The notes under the pieces: generated by a model
The model's database searches: none
Told to the model about the DNA's origin: nothing
Seen by the model: only the letters and a program-made list of their open reading frames with translations
Translations under genes and position numbers: made by a program
From: Iamia sp038233075
Lineage (GTDB): Bacteria > Actinomycetota > Acidimicrobiia > Acidimicrobiales > Iamiaceae
NCBI GenBank assembly: GCA_038233075.1
Contig: JBBSMQ010000002.1
Coordinates: 1 to 64,000, forward strand
Length of the DNA stretch: 64,000 nucleotides
Reading direction: 5' to 3'
Shown: piece after piece, positions 25,128-33,789 of the stretch
Position numbering within the stretch: the first letter of the stretch is position 1
Layout: every line of letters starts with the position of its first letter

Positions 25128-26308
25128 GGTTCGATCACCACCTTGATGGCGCCGTCCTCCTTCTTCTGGAAGGTCTCGTAGGCCGCCGGGGCCTCGCCGA
25201 GTGAGATCCGGTGGGTGGTGAGGTCGAGCACGCCGAGAGGGTCCGACGGATCGTCGAGCAGGGGCATCAGGTCGTCCACCCAGCGTCGAACGTTGGCCTG
25301 TCCCATGCGGATGGTGATCTGCTTGTCGAACATCTGCAGCATGGGCAGCGGGTCGGCGGCGCCACCGTAGACCCCGCTGATCGAGAGGGTCCCCCCCCGG
25401 CGCACGGCGTCGACGCCGGTGAGCAGCGCAGCCAGGCGGTCGATCCCGGCCTTCTGCATGAACGGATCGGCGATCCGGTCCGGGAGGAACCCGACCAGTG
25501 TCTGGGCCAGCTTCGCCACTCCCGATCCGTGGGCCTCCATGCCGACCGCGTCGATCACCGAGTCCGGGCCGCGGCCGTCGGTCTGGCCGCGAAGGTGCTC
25601 CCCGAGGTCGTCGACCTGGGTGAGGTCGACCGGTTCGACGCCGTGGCGGGACGCCATCTGCAGCCTCTCGGGCACTAGATCGACCCCGAAGACCTTCGAC
25701 GCACCGCGGTGCACAGCGATGCGCGCCGCCATCTGGCCGATCGGACCCAGCCCCAGGACGGCGACCGTGCCACCCGGTGGCACATCGGCGTACTCGACTC
25801 CCTGGTAGGCGGTGGGCAACACGTCGGAGAGGAAGAGGTACTGCTCGTCGGGTGTGCCCTCGGGGACCTTGATCGGCCCGTAGTGGGCCTGGGGCACCCG
25901 CAGGTACTCCGCCTGGCCACCGGGGACCTGCCCGTAGAGCTTGGTGTAGCCCAGCAGCGAGGCGCCGGTGCCGTGTTCGTGCACCTGGGTGGTCTCGCAC
26001 TGGCTCTGCAGACCGCGGTCGCACATCCAGCACGACCCGCACGAGACGTTGAACGGGATGACCACCCGATCGCCGGGCGCCACGTGGTGCACCTCGGAGC
26101 CCACCTCCTCGATGATCCCCATGGGCTCGTGGCCCAGGATGTCGCCCTCGCCCAGGAACGGGCCGAAGAGCTCGTACAGGTGCAGGTCAGAGCCACAGAT
26201 GGCGGTCGAGGTGACCTTGATGATGGCGTCGGTGGGCTGTTCGATCTTCGGGTCGGGGACGTCGTCGATGCGGACGTCGCGCTTGCCGTGCCAGGTCAGG
26301 GCCTTCAT
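25124..26308 (-). CDS. Zinc-dependent alcohol dehydrogenase (formaldehyde-dehydrogenase-like MDR)
   Basis: A 394-residue medium-chain dehydrogenase. Catalytic zinc ligands: C-G-S-D-L-H (Cys38) and G-H-E-P near residue 60. The structural zinc loop C-G-S-C-W-M-C-D-R-G-L-Q-S-Q-C lies near residues 90-104. The NAD-binding motif G-L-G-P-I-G lies near residue 186. The C-terminal half resembles glutathione-independent formaldehyde dehydrogenase-like proteins, which oxidise alcohols or aldehydes with NAD. A truncated relative lies at 34.5-34.7 kb. It leads an operon with the SRPBCC gene. Confidence 0.88.
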   Translation of the reverse strand: MKALTWHGKRDVRIDDVPDPKIEQPTDAIIKVTSTAICGSDLHLYELFGPFLGEGDILGHEPMGIIEEVGSEVHHVAPGDRVVIPFNVSCGSCWMCDRGLQSQCETTQVHEHGTGASLLGYTKLYGQVPGGQAEYLRVPQAHYGPIKVPEGTPDEQYLFLSDVLPTAYQGVEYADVPPGGTVAVLGLGPIGQMAARIAVHRGASKVFGVDLVPERLQMASRHGVEPVDLTQVDDLGEHLRGQTDGRGPDSVIDAVGMEAHGSGVAKLAQTLVGFLPDRIADPFMQKAGIDRLAALLTGVDAVRRGGTLSISGVYGGAADPLPMLQMFDKQITIRMGQANVRRWVDDLMPLLDDPSDPLGVLDLTTHRISLGEAPAAYETFQKKEDGAIKVVIEP

Positions 26309-26529
26309 GGTGTCTCCGTTCGTCGCATGGACCCTCCCTTCCCGACCACGGTGGCGCTAGCCCACGTGGGACCGGATCCGTACAGGTTCACCCTCATGGG
26401 TGGACAGATCGGGTCCGATGCTGGGTAGTCCGGCGTCATGACACGAGAGCGGAACGACCGATGTCCGGGACCGGACCCGACGAGACACCCGGTGGCGCCA
26501 TCGAGGAGCACGGGGACGCTCCGCAGACG

Positions 26530-26992
26530 GTCCTCTGGCGTCGGTGGCCGTGCCCGGCATCGGCGCCTACGTGACCGGCAAGTGGGGCCCAGCTGGGCCT
26601 GGCGCGCGTCCTGCAGCTGGAGACCCGCGATGCGCCCGACATCGTCGTGTCGACCGTCGCCCCTGGTGGGGTGGGCACGCCGATCTACTGGCGGGCGGTC
26701 AACGTCGGCGGACCGGTCGGGGCCGCCACCTCTGGCGTACTCCCCCGAGCGGGTGGCCGAAGACGTGCTGCGGGCCGCCGACCACCGCCGCAAGCGGATG
26801 TCGGTGGGCGTGCTGAACCCACTCGTCGTCTTCGGGTTCCGCTTCGTCACCCCGCTCTACGACATCCTGATCGAACCGCTGTACCGGATGTTGGCGCACG
26901 GCGACGAGTGGGTCGCTCCGACCGACGGCAACGTCTTCACACCCAGTGGTTCCGACGTCGTCGGCCGGGTCAACCCGCGGATCGGGGACTGA
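26530..26992 (+). pseudogene. SDR-family oxidoreductase, C-terminal half, frame-disrupted (copy 2)
   Basis: In one frame the active-site region reads G-A-Y-V-T-G-K (Y-x-x-x-K). After a frame change it continues V-S-T-V-A-P-G-G-V...P-I-Y-W-R-A-V-N, typical of the segment after the catalytic lysine. Then Y-S-P-E-R-V-A-E-D-V-L and the tail shared with 23.9 kb follow. The Rossmann start is missing. The 26309-26529 stretch before it holds no gene that I can support. Confidence 0.65.
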
Positions 26993-27061
26993 TCTGCTAC
27001 GGCCGCAGCCGAGCCCCAACCAGCCTCGTGCGGAGCTCACCCCGACGAGGCGCGGCCACCG

Positions 27062-27086
27062 GTTTCGTCGGGACCAGGGTGGGCAG
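27062..27086 (+). promoter_or_regulatory. Putative SigB/F-type promoter for the small membrane protein at 27169
   Basis: Plus-strand GTTT (27062-27065), 15-bp spacer, GGGCAG (27081-27086), about 83 bp before the GTG start at 27169. Same architecture as the other candidates in the window. Confidence 0.4.
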
Positions 27087-27168
27087 CAGATCAGCCGCTC
27101 GTACTCCTCGCATCGTGGCGCGGTCGCCGGTCTGGCTTCGAGCAGCTCGTCTCTGTGCAGGAGGTCCC

Positions 27169-27375
27169 GTGTCCTACGTGCTCGTCGTCGTGGTCGTGCT
27201 CGCCGTGATCGGTGTCGTCGCCTGGGTGGTGGGGTCATCACGGGGCGACAGGAAGGAGAGCGAGGTCGAGGTCGATCACACCACCCGCACCGACCGGGCC
27301 GAGATCCCCCCGGCCCACCCCGACCGCCCCGTCCCCGGCAGTGCGACAGATCGGGAGGGAGACGGCCGGTCTTGA
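27169..27375 (+). CDS. Small single-pass membrane protein
   Basis: A 68-residue protein with one N-terminal transmembrane helix (residues 2-23, almost pure Val/Leu/Ile) followed by a charged, probably cytoplasmic or external tail rich in Glu, Asp, Arg and Pro. GTG 27169 is preceded by AGGAGG at 6 bp. No family recognised. The architecture is the same as the protein at 44926-45165. Confidence 0.6.
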   Translation: MSYVLVVVVVLAVIGVVAWVVGSSRGDRKESEVEVDHTTRTDRAEIPPAHPDRPVPGSATDREGDGRS

Positions 27376-27559
27376 CGCCTGGGGGTTCTCCATCAGGCGC
27401 TGGCTTCGCCCGCTGTTGGGTCTCGATGACCTCGTCGGGGGCATCGCGCCGGCGAGCGGGGCCAGACCGCTGGCGGGTGCAGCCAACCGGCTCCCCGCGG
27501 GCGGCGAGGGCGGCCCCTCCGCGCCGGCGGCGGTGGCCGACCTCGAGTGCACCGACGTC

Positions 27560-27795
27560 GCCGCCGTCTCCCCGCCCGTCCCCGACCGGGAGGGTGACGC
27601 GGTGCTGCTCCAGGTGGTGCTGGCGTCGTCGCCCCAGAGCGCCGAGACCGAAGCGCTGCTCACCGACCTGCGCAACGATTCATTCTCCCCGGTCGAGCAG
27701 GCCACCGGTGCCCGGGTGCTGGTGGGCGGCTTCAGCGCCTCGTTCATCGACGTCTCGGAGCGCCCGTCGGCCAAGGCACTGCGCCACCTCCCGGT
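27560..27795 (+). pseudogene. MMPL-family transporter fragment
   Basis: Residues such as S-S-P-Q-S-A-E-T-E-A-L-L-T-D-L-R followed by A-T-G-A-R-V-L-V-G-G-F-S-A-S-F-I-D-V-S match the first periplasmic domain of MmpL/RND-type lipid exporters (T-G-A-x-V-x-V-G-G-x-T-A-x-x-x-D). No membrane helices precede or follow. The remainder of 27376-28101 is an open but unrecognisable stretch on both strands, apparently further debris. Confidence 0.55.
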
Positions 27796-28101
27796 GAGCT
27801 GGCGGACCACCGGCCACTTGTTCCACAGCTTCGTCACGACGTCACCTCTTGTCTCGTCTGCTGCCGACCGGGTGCGGAGCGCCGACTTCCCTGGCCGGGT
27901 GACGACCATCGCAGCCGAGGCCGATGGCGAACGCCTCCCACATCGGTACGACACGCCTCGAGACGGCGACCGGACCGGCGCAGACTTGCTCTTCGTGCGA
28001 ACGAAGGTGTTGGACCAGACCATGACGACCGGCCTCTCTCGTTTCGATGGACACACCTCTGCTGCCCGTTCCGGCACCGGCAACACCGATTGCCGCCGGG
28101 A

Positions 28102-29253
28102 TCAGGACCTTGCCAGGGCACCACGGGCGGCGGCGGCGATCACCAGCTCCTCGCGTGCCACGACCGACAGCACCGCGACCGCGGACGAGGCGGCGTGGAT
28201 CACCCCCTCCCCGTCGCCCAGCCGTTCGTTGGCGGTGCCGTCGAGACGGGCACCGAGGGGACCGAGCCCGGCGACGATGTCCTCACGCAGCCGGGCGGAG
28301 CCCGACCCGGCGCCGCCGGTGAGCACCACCGCGTCGAGCCGGGGCAGGGCCGTGGCCATGGCTGCGATCCCGTGGCGGACGGAGCGGACGTACACGTCGA
28401 TGGCCAGGCGGGCGTCCTCGTCGCCTGCGTCGGCTGCGGGATAGAGCTCCCGGAGGTCCGACGACCGGCCCGACAGCCCGAGCAGCCCGGCCCGACGCTC
28501 GACGTCGTCACGGACTGCGGCGAGGTCGCCCGTCGCTTCGGCCGCAGCGAGCACGACGGCTGGGTCGAGCGAGCCGGAGCGGGTGCCCATCACCATGCCC
28601 TCGAGCGGTGTGGACCCCATGGTGACGTCGATGCTGTGCCCGTCCCGCACCGCCGCGGCGCTGGCGCCGCCCCCGAGGTGGACGGTGACCAGGCCCAGGT
28701 CGTCGACGGGGCGCCCCAGCAGCTGGCCGGCGCGTTGGGTGGCCCACTGGTGGCCGTGGCCGTGGAACCCCCGCCTCGGTCGGGACTGGGCCCGCCACCA
28801 CGGCGGCACCGGCAGGGCCCGGGCGACCGGTTCGAGATGCGCGTGGAACGTCGTGTCGAAGCAGGCGACGGGTTGTGCGTCGGGGCGGGCGTCGGTGAGC
28901 ACCTCGATGCCGAGGACACCGAGGGGGCCGTGGATGGGGGCCTGCTCGGCTGCGACCCGGATGTCGGCAAGGACCTCGTCGTCGATCGCCGTAGGATCGT
29001 TGCGGTCCCCTCCGTCGACGATGCGGTGGGCCACCGCCGCCAGCGCTCCGAGGTCCCGAGCGGCTCCGACCACCGATGCCCGGACGTCGTCGCCGTCGAG
29101 GCGTTGGTCACGGTGCAGCACCACGCGTGCCGTCCCGTCCGACTCGACCAGGTCCAGCGCGACGCTTCCCGACCCGCAGTTCACGACCAGGACCGACAGC
29201 TCTCCGGCCTCTCCGCTCGCACCGGCTGGGTCCGGGATCAGGTCCACCTCCAC
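28102..29253 (-). CDS. ackA: Acetate kinase
   Basis: A protein of about 383 residues of the ASKHA fold. It opens with V-L-V-V-N-C-G-S-G-S, and the substrate loop reads H-R-I-V-D-G-G. The catalytic region F-D-T-T-F-H near residue 140 and the adenosine-site H-L-G-G-G-A-S near residue 200 are present, with later G-T-R-S-G-x-L-D-P. It makes ATP from acetyl phosphate. The upstream neighbour is phosphoketolase, whose product is acetyl phosphate, so the pair forms a short bifid-shunt-like operon. GTG 29253 is chosen (29247 possible); it overlaps the phosphoketolase 3' end by 16 bp. Confidence 0.88.
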   Translation of the reverse strand: MEVDLIPDPAGASGEAGELSVLVVNCGSGSVALDLVESDGTARVVLHRDQRLDGDDVRASVVGAARDLGALAAVAHRIVDGGDRNDPTAIDDEVLADIRVAAEQAPIHGPLGVLGIEVLTDARPDAQPVACFDTTFHAHLEPVARALPVPPWWRAQSRPRRGFHGHGHQWATQRAGQLLGRPVDDLGLVTVHLGGGASAAAVRDGHSIDVTMGSTPLEGMVMGTRSGSLDPAVVLAAAEATGDLAAVRDDVERRAGLLGLSGRSSDLRELYPAADAGDEDARLAIDVYVRSVRHGIAAMATALPRLDAVVLTGGAGSGSARLREDIVAGLGPLGARLDGTANERLGDGEGVIHAASSAVAVLSVVAREELVIAAAARGALARS

Positions 29254-31619
29254 TCCGTGACCTCGGGCGGATCGATGCCGTGCTCCCGGATGTAGGCGTC
29301 GTGGCCGTCGCGCCCCTCCCGGTAGCGGACTGCGGCGGCATCGGCTCCCGCCGCCCTCGACCCGGAACGGTCGAGCGCGTCGAGGGCGAGGTCGTAGCGG
29401 CTGGCCCCGTTGGCCACGAGCAGGGCGAATGGTGTCGTGGTGGTGCCCTCCTCCTGGTAGCCGTGGACGTGGAAGCGGGAGGGCGCCGGTCGGTGGTGGA
29501 GCAGCTGGTGGACTGCCGTCGGGTAGCCGTGGAAGGCGAACACCACCTCCGTCGTCGCACCGAAGAGCTCCTCGAAACGCTCCTCCGAGAGACCGTGGGA
29601 GTGGTGGTCCGGGTGCTGGAGCACGAACAGGTCGATGACGTTGACCGCCCGGACACGCAGGTCGGGGACGTCCCGGCGCAGCAGCCAGGCCGCGGCCAGC
29701 GCTTCCACGGTGGGCACGTCGCCGGCGGCGGCGAGGATCACGTCCGGCACTGCGTCTCCGTCCGTGCTCGCCCACGCCCAGTGCGATGCTCCGGCCGCCA
29801 GGTGGTCCTGCGCGGCCGCCAGGTCGAGCCACAGTGGCGCCTGGTGCTTGCCCGCCACGACGACGTTGATGCGATCGGTGCCGGCGAGGCAGTGGCGCAT
29901 GGTGGCCAGGAGGGTGTTGGCGTCCGGTGGGAGGTAGATCCGGGCCAGTGACGCCTTCTTGTCGAGCATGGCGTCGAGGAAGCCCGGACCCTGGTGCGAG
30001 TAGCCGTTGTGCTCCTGGCGCCAACCCTCGCTCGTGAGCAGGTAGGTGAGTGACGGCACGGGCTCGCGCCACGGCACCTCCTTCGCCACCTTCAGGAACT
30101 TGGCGTACTGGTTGACCATGCTGTCCACGATCGAGACGAACGCCTCGTAGCAGGGGAAGAGGCCGTGGCGGCCGGTGAGCAGGTAGCCCTGGAGCCACCC
30201 CTGGCACAGGTGTTCGGACAGGACCTCCATCACCATGCCGTCGGGCGCGCTGCGGTCGACCTCGCCGTCGACCGGCCACGCCAGGCCGCGAGGGGTGGCA
30301 TCGAGTATCGGGTCCAGCCGATTCGACGCCAGCTCGTCGGGACAGACCACGCGGAAGTGGCGCTGGTCCCCCTGGGCCCGCACCACCTCGCCCAACCACC
30401 GGCCCAGGGTGTGGGTTGCGCTGGCGTCGACCCTCCCAGGTGCCGCAACATCGACACCCTGTGGTGCCGGGTCGGGCAGGACGAGGGGGCGGCGGACGCC
30501 CCCCCGGGCCAGGTCACCGGCTCCCAGGCGGAGGTCACCGTCCGGCATGGCCTCCCGGACCGCCGCCACCGGGATCCCGTCCTCGAACAGCTCCTCGGGC
30601 CGGTAGCTACGCAGCCATCCCTCCAGGAGCGCCAGGTGGTCGGGGTCTTCGGCCACGTCACCGATCGGCACCTGGTGGGCGCGCCAGGTGCCCACGACCT
30701 GCTGGCCGTCCACGCGGTCGACCCCCGTCCACCCCTTGTCGCTGCGAAGCAGGATCAGGGGCCAGTGGGTCCCGAGACGGGGACCGCCGTGCCGGGCTCG
30801 GCCCTGCACGTCGTCGATGATGGCCAGCGCGTGGTCGAACGCCCGGGCCATGGATGCGTCGGGGTCGACGCCGCGCTCCTGGCGCACGTCGACGACCTGC
30901 GGGCGCCACCCCAGTCCGCGGAAGGTGCTCGACAGCTCGCTGTCGGTCAGGCCCGCCAGCAGCGAGGGGTTGGCGATCTTGTAGCCGTTCAGGTGCACGA
31001 TGGGCAGCAGGGCCCCGGAGGTGACCGGGTCGAGGAAGCGGTTGGTGAGCCACGATCCGGCCGTCGGCCCCGTCTCGGCCTCGCCGTCGCCGATCACGCA
31101 GACCGTGAGGAGGTCGGGATCGTCGAGCACCGTGCCCGCCGCGGTGGCAAGGGCGTAGCCGAGCTCTCCGCCCTCGTGGAGGACGCCGGGGAGCCATGGG
31201 TTCAGGTGGCTGGGGAACCCACCGGGCCACGAGAACGACCGGATCAGCTCGGCCATGCCCTCGCGGCCGTGTCCGTAGCCGGGGGTCACCTCCCCCAGGG
31301 TGCCCTCGAGCCAGAGGTTGGCGAGGATGGCGGGAGCGCCGTGGCCGGGTCCGGTGACCAGCAGCGTGCGGCGGCCGTCGCGCCTGATCACCCGGTGGAG
31401 CCCGGCGCAGATCAGGTTCAGGCCCGGACAGGTGCCCCAGTGCCCGAGCACGCGGGGCTTGATGTGCTCGGGCCGGAGCGGCTCGGCCAGGTCGACGTTG
31501 TCACGCAGGTAGATCATGGCGGCGGCGAGGTAGTTGGCTGCTCGTCGCTGCAGTCGGGCCGCGTCGACCCCGGTGGCGGTCGTGGTCCCCTGCGCCTCGA
31601 CCGGTGGGGTCCAGGTCAC
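29238..31619 (-). CDS. xfp: Phosphoketolase (xylulose-5-P / fructose-6-P)
   Basis: A 793-residue TPP enzyme, the normal length for the family. Signatures: G-H-W-G-T-C-P-G near residue 56, G-P-G-H-G-A-P near residue 90, the S-F-S-W-P-G-G-F-P-S-H motif near 130, and G-D-G-E-A-E-T-G (TPP/Mg site) near 173. It cleaves xylulose-5-phosphate or fructose-6-phosphate with phosphate to acetyl phosphate plus an aldose phosphate. The following acetate kinase converts acetyl phosphate to acetate and ATP. ATG 31619. A SigB/F-type promoter candidate stands about 60 bp upstream, suggesting stress- or stationary-phase-linked expression. Confidence 0.93.
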   Translation of the reverse strand: MTWTPPVEAQGTTTATGVDAARLQRRAANYLAAAMIYLRDNVDLAEPLRPEHIKPRVLGHWGTCPGLNLICAGLHRVIRRDGRRTLLVTGPGHGAPAILANLWLEGTLGEVTPGYGHGREGMAELIRSFSWPGGFPSHLNPWLPGVLHEGGELGYALATAAGTVLDDPDLLTVCVIGDGEAETGPTAGSWLTNRFLDPVTSGALLPIVHLNGYKIANPSLLAGLTDSELSSTFRGLGWRPQVVDVRQERGVDPDASMARAFDHALAIIDDVQGRARHGGPRLGTHWPLILLRSDKGWTGVDRVDGQQVVGTWRAHQVPIGDVAEDPDHLALLEGWLRSYRPEELFEDGIPVAAVREAMPDGDLRLGAGDLARGGVRRPLVLPDPAPQGVDVAAPGRVDASATHTLGRWLGEVVRAQGDQRHFRVVCPDELASNRLDPILDATPRGLAWPVDGEVDRSAPDGMVMEVLSEHLCQGWLQGYLLTGRHGLFPCYEAFVSIVDSMVNQYAKFLKVAKEVPWREPVPSLTYLLTSEGWRQEHNGYSHQGPGFLDAMLDKKASLARIYLPPDANTLLATMRHCLAGTDRINVVVAGKHQAPLWLDLAAAQDHLAAGASHWAWASTDGDAVPDVILAAAGDVPTVEALAAAWLLRRDVPDLRVRAVNVIDLFVLQHPDHHSHGLSEERFEELFGATTEVVFAFHGYPTAVHQLLHHRPAPSRFHVHGYQEEGTTTTPFALLVANGASRYDLALDALDRSGSRAAGADAAAVRYREGRDGHDAYIREHGIDPPEVTEWRWT

Positions 31620-31679
31620 GTCGTTGCTCCGGGCTCGGAGCAGGTGCGTCCGGTGGTCATGCGAACCTCCCGGCCCTTG

Positions 31680-31704
31680 CTCCCCCGAGCGTCCAACGCC
31701 AAAC
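31680..31704 (-). promoter_or_regulatory. Putative SigB/F-type promoter of the xfp-ackA operon
   Basis: Minus-strand GTTT (31701-31704), 15-bp spacer, GGGGAG (31680-31685). About 35 bp including the spacer recur with only a few mismatches at 34751-34781. A perfect 7-bp hairpin ACCCTCC/GGAGGGT also lies nearby (about 31729-31749) in the intergenic region. The 31620-31863 gap is otherwise empty. Confidence 0.5.
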
Positions 31705-31863
31705 CGGCAACGAGATCCGCTTCAACCCTCCTCGTCGGGAGGGTCCCTCTCCTCCGGGGCGGTGGCAGCGTCCAGGCGCTCGGGGAAAAGATGTGTAGGG
31801 GTCAGGAACGGGGGCAGCGGTATCGGTAGAAGTCGCAGACAGCATCACGCAGGAGAGACGTCC

Positions 31864-32778
31864 ATGTCCCACGCACCAGGTCACTCCTTGGCTCACTACT
31901 CATGGTTGGGCTTGAAGGAGATGCCCAGCAACGCGGCGTGGGCGCTCTCGAAGGTTCTCCGTCCCCTCGGCTCCCTACCGAAAGCCGCCGGTGAGGCGGT
32001 CGGCGATGCTGCTTCTGGAACCGCCGACGCTGTGGGCTCGGCCGCCTCGAAGGGCAAGCACGTCGCGCACAAGGCGGCGTCAGTGGCACAGAGTGATGGT
32101 CAACACGACAGTGTCGACGACCTTGTGGAGGAGTCCCATCGCGCCGCAGAAAAAGCCGAGGAGGCCGAGGCCATGGCCGTGGCTCGGGCGCAGGAAGCCA
32201 AGCAGGCTGCCGAAGAAGCCCGCACCGCTGCCGCGGAGGCCGAGACGCGCCTCACCACCGCCCGTCAGGATGGCGAGCGCACCATGGAGTCTCGCGTGAC
32301 CGAAGCTCGGCAGATGGGAGAAGACCGCATCCGGACCGTCCAGGAGGAAGTCGCCGACCAGGTTGCGGAGGTGGAGGCCAAGGTCCGCCGCCGGGTCGAG
32401 CAAGACCTCGACTCCCTGCGAGCCGATCAGGAGCGCGAGACTGAGCAGCGACGTCAACGGGCCGAGAAGGCCGCCGAGGCCGCGCAAGAGGGCATCAACA
32501 CCGCGTCCGAAGCCGTCGCCCGAGCCAAGGAGGTTGCCGCACGAGCTCAGCGGGCCGCTGACGAGGCTGCGAGCCGTGCCGCACGCGATGCGCAGCGCTT
32601 CCAAGGCGACCACCCGAGCACGGATCTGACGCAGATGGTGGTAGCCGAGGTCGACCTGGGCGAGTGCAGCAAGGCTGAGTTGCTCGACTTGGCCGCCACC
32701 GCCGATATCGAGGGCCGCACGGCCATGACCAAGGCGCAGTTGTTGGGAGTGCTAGGCGAGCGCTTCCAGTCGGCCTGA
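31864..32778 (+). CDS. Coiled-coil protein with C-terminal Rho_N/SAP-like motif
   Basis: A 304-residue protein. Residues 1-40 are mildly hydrophobic and unusual (H-Y-S-W-L-G-L-K-E-M). Residues 40-70 form an Ala/Gly/Ser-rich helix. Residues 75-245 are a long Ala/Glu/Arg/Gln heptad-rich coiled coil, and the final 35 residues (C-S-K-A-E-L-L-D-L-A...DIEGRTAMTKAQLLGVL) repeat the small helical module seen in the 86-residue protein at 5.2 kb. ATG 31864 has AGGAG upstream. It heads a tight four-gene operon. A structural, membrane- or nucleoid-associated role is plausible but not shown. Confidence 0.75.
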   Translation: MSHAPGHSLAHYSWLGLKEMPSNAAWALSKVLRPLGSLPKAAGEAVGDAASGTADAVGSAASKGKHVAHKAASVAQSDGQHDSVDDLVEESHRAAEKAEEAEAMAVARAQEAKQAAEEARTAAAEAETRLTTARQDGERTMESRVTEARQMGEDRIRTVQEEVADQVAEVEAKVRRRVEQDLDSLRADQERETEQRRQRAEKAAEAAQEGINTASEAVARAKEVAARAQRAADEAASRAARDAQRFQGDHPSTDLTQMVVAEVDLGECSKAELLDLAATADIEGRTAMTKAQLLGVLGERFQSA

Positions 32779-32795
32779 CCCAAAGGAGACCACCG

Positions 32796-32960
32796 ATGAA
32801 GATCCCATTCAAGAAGAAGAGCCGCTTGCAACGCCTGGCCGCCCCCGCCGCCAAAGCCCTGAAGGGCGGGAAGGTGGCGACCCGGGTAGCTGGCGTCGCT
32901 GCTGCTGCTGCCGCCGTCGTCGCAGCCAGCGGAGCCGCCTCCGCCACCCGCGACTCGTGA
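32796..32960 (+). CDS. 54-residue cationic small membrane peptide
   Basis: ATG 32796 follows AAAGGAGA at optimal distance. The first 30 residues are strongly basic (M-K-I-P-F-K-K-K-S-R-L...K-A-L-K-G-G-K) and the last 24 form one Ala/Val-rich hydrophobic helix, ending in T-R-D-S. It lies 17 bp after the coiled-coil gene, and its TGA overlaps the GTG of the next gene. Amphipathic, lysine-rich single-span peptides of this type may associate with membranes or nucleic acid. No family recognised. Confidence 0.6.
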   Translation: MKIPFKKKSRLQRLAAPAAKALKGGKVATRVAGVAAAAAAVVAASGAASATRDS

Positions 32961-33301
32961 AGCTGGCCGCTGTCGCTGTGTTCGGTGCTGGCTACGTTCT
33001 CGGGACGCGCGCCGGTCGGGACCGTTATGAACAGATCGTGGCGTTCAGCACCCGGTTGGCCGACCGTCTGGAGGATCGCGCCGAAGCCGGACGCGCCGGA
33101 GAGTCCTCCAGCAGCGGCTCCTCCAGCGGCGGCCCTTCCCCGCAAGGCAACGTCTCCCCGCAAGGCAACTTCCAACGCGGCGATCTCTCCGCACAGGACG
33201 TCAGCCCGTCCTCACCGGAGGTCGGCCCCTCCGCGCAAGGCGCTGACGCTTTCTCGCACGACAAGTTCTCAGGTGCCGATCCCTATCCGGATGGCGGCTA
33301 G
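32957..33301 (+). CDS. YtxH-like small membrane protein with Ser/Gly/Gln-rich tail
   Basis: A 114-residue protein. Residues 1-25 are a membrane helix ending G-Y-V-L-G-T-R-A-G-R-D-R-Y, the typical YtxH signature (G-Y-x-x-G...G-x-x-R-Y). A short helix follows, then a low-complexity tail with repeats of the type S-P-Q-G-N. GTG start overlaps the preceding stop. YtxH proteins are general-stress membrane proteins in Firmicutes, SigB-controlled in Bacillus, which fits the stress theme of the region. Confidence 0.65.
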   Translation: MKLAAVAVFGAGYVLGTRAGRDRYEQIVAFSTRLADRLEDRAEAGRAGESSSSGSSSGGPSPQGNVSPQGNFQRGDLSAQDVSPSSPEVGPSAQGADAFSHDKFSGADPYPDGG

Positions 33302-33304
33302 AAG

Positions 33305-33622
33305 TTGGCCCGTGTCCGCCGGCACCGGAAGGCGGCGCGGTCCCGTCCCCTCGTGCCCGTGCGTTGGGACGGGTCCGGTTACGTAGTTGACCTTGTCCTC
33401 GAAGCTCGGCTCCTGGGTCGCCTTCGCCTGCTTACCGTGGACGCGACCGTCGCGGTCGCAGTCGACGACGGGCTGATCCTCGACGTGGTATCGGCGCCGA
33501 CACCCGTCCCGGCACTGGTTCCGGCGAGCGCTGCGACGAACGACCGGCCGGATCTGGCCGAGGCGACCACACTGCTGCGCTCGGCCCACGACGTCCTGAA
33601 GACGACCCCCACGAGTCGCTGA
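33305..33622 (+). CDS. Hypothetical protein at the end of the stress operon
   Basis: A 105-residue protein that starts at TTG 33305, 3 bp after the previous stop. There is a basic N-terminus (V-R-R-H-R-K-A-A-R-S-R) and then alternating hydrophobic strands suggesting a small beta-rich domain. No family recognised. Inclusion as a gene rests on tight spacing and on the regular, non-shadow composition of the translation. Confidence 0.5.
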   Translation: MARVRRHRKAARSRPLVPVRWDGSGYVVDLVLEARLLGRLRLLTVDATVAVAVDDGLILDVVSAPTPVPALVPASAATNDRPDLAEATTLLRSAHDVLKTTPTSR

Positions 33623-33789
33623 TTGCTGGACTCGTCGGACTCCGGGAACGAGCAGACGCGCGCGCGACCTTGCACCGTCCATCGAGGGCGGCAAACGTCC
33701 GGTGTGACCCGCTCCGGCCAGACTGCGACCGCCATAGTGGCGTCGCCAAACTGCCTTGTCCCTGTGAGCGCGGTCCCGGTGCTGGCTGT

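Noticed and set aside
27376..28101. An open plus-strand frame of several hundred codons around the MMPL fragment
   Set aside because: Only the MMPL-like stretch is recognisable; the rest lacks conserved character on either strand, so no full gene is called.
31729..31749. ACCCTCC/GGAGGGT hairpin as a possible terminator
   Set aside because: It lies between two divergent genes where no transcript should end, has no U-tract, and could equally be part of a 5' leader.
33136..33175. Short tandem repeat of TCCCCGCAAGGCAAC
   Set aside because: It encodes the low-complexity S-P-Q-G-N repeats of the YtxH-like protein; coding explanation is sufficient.
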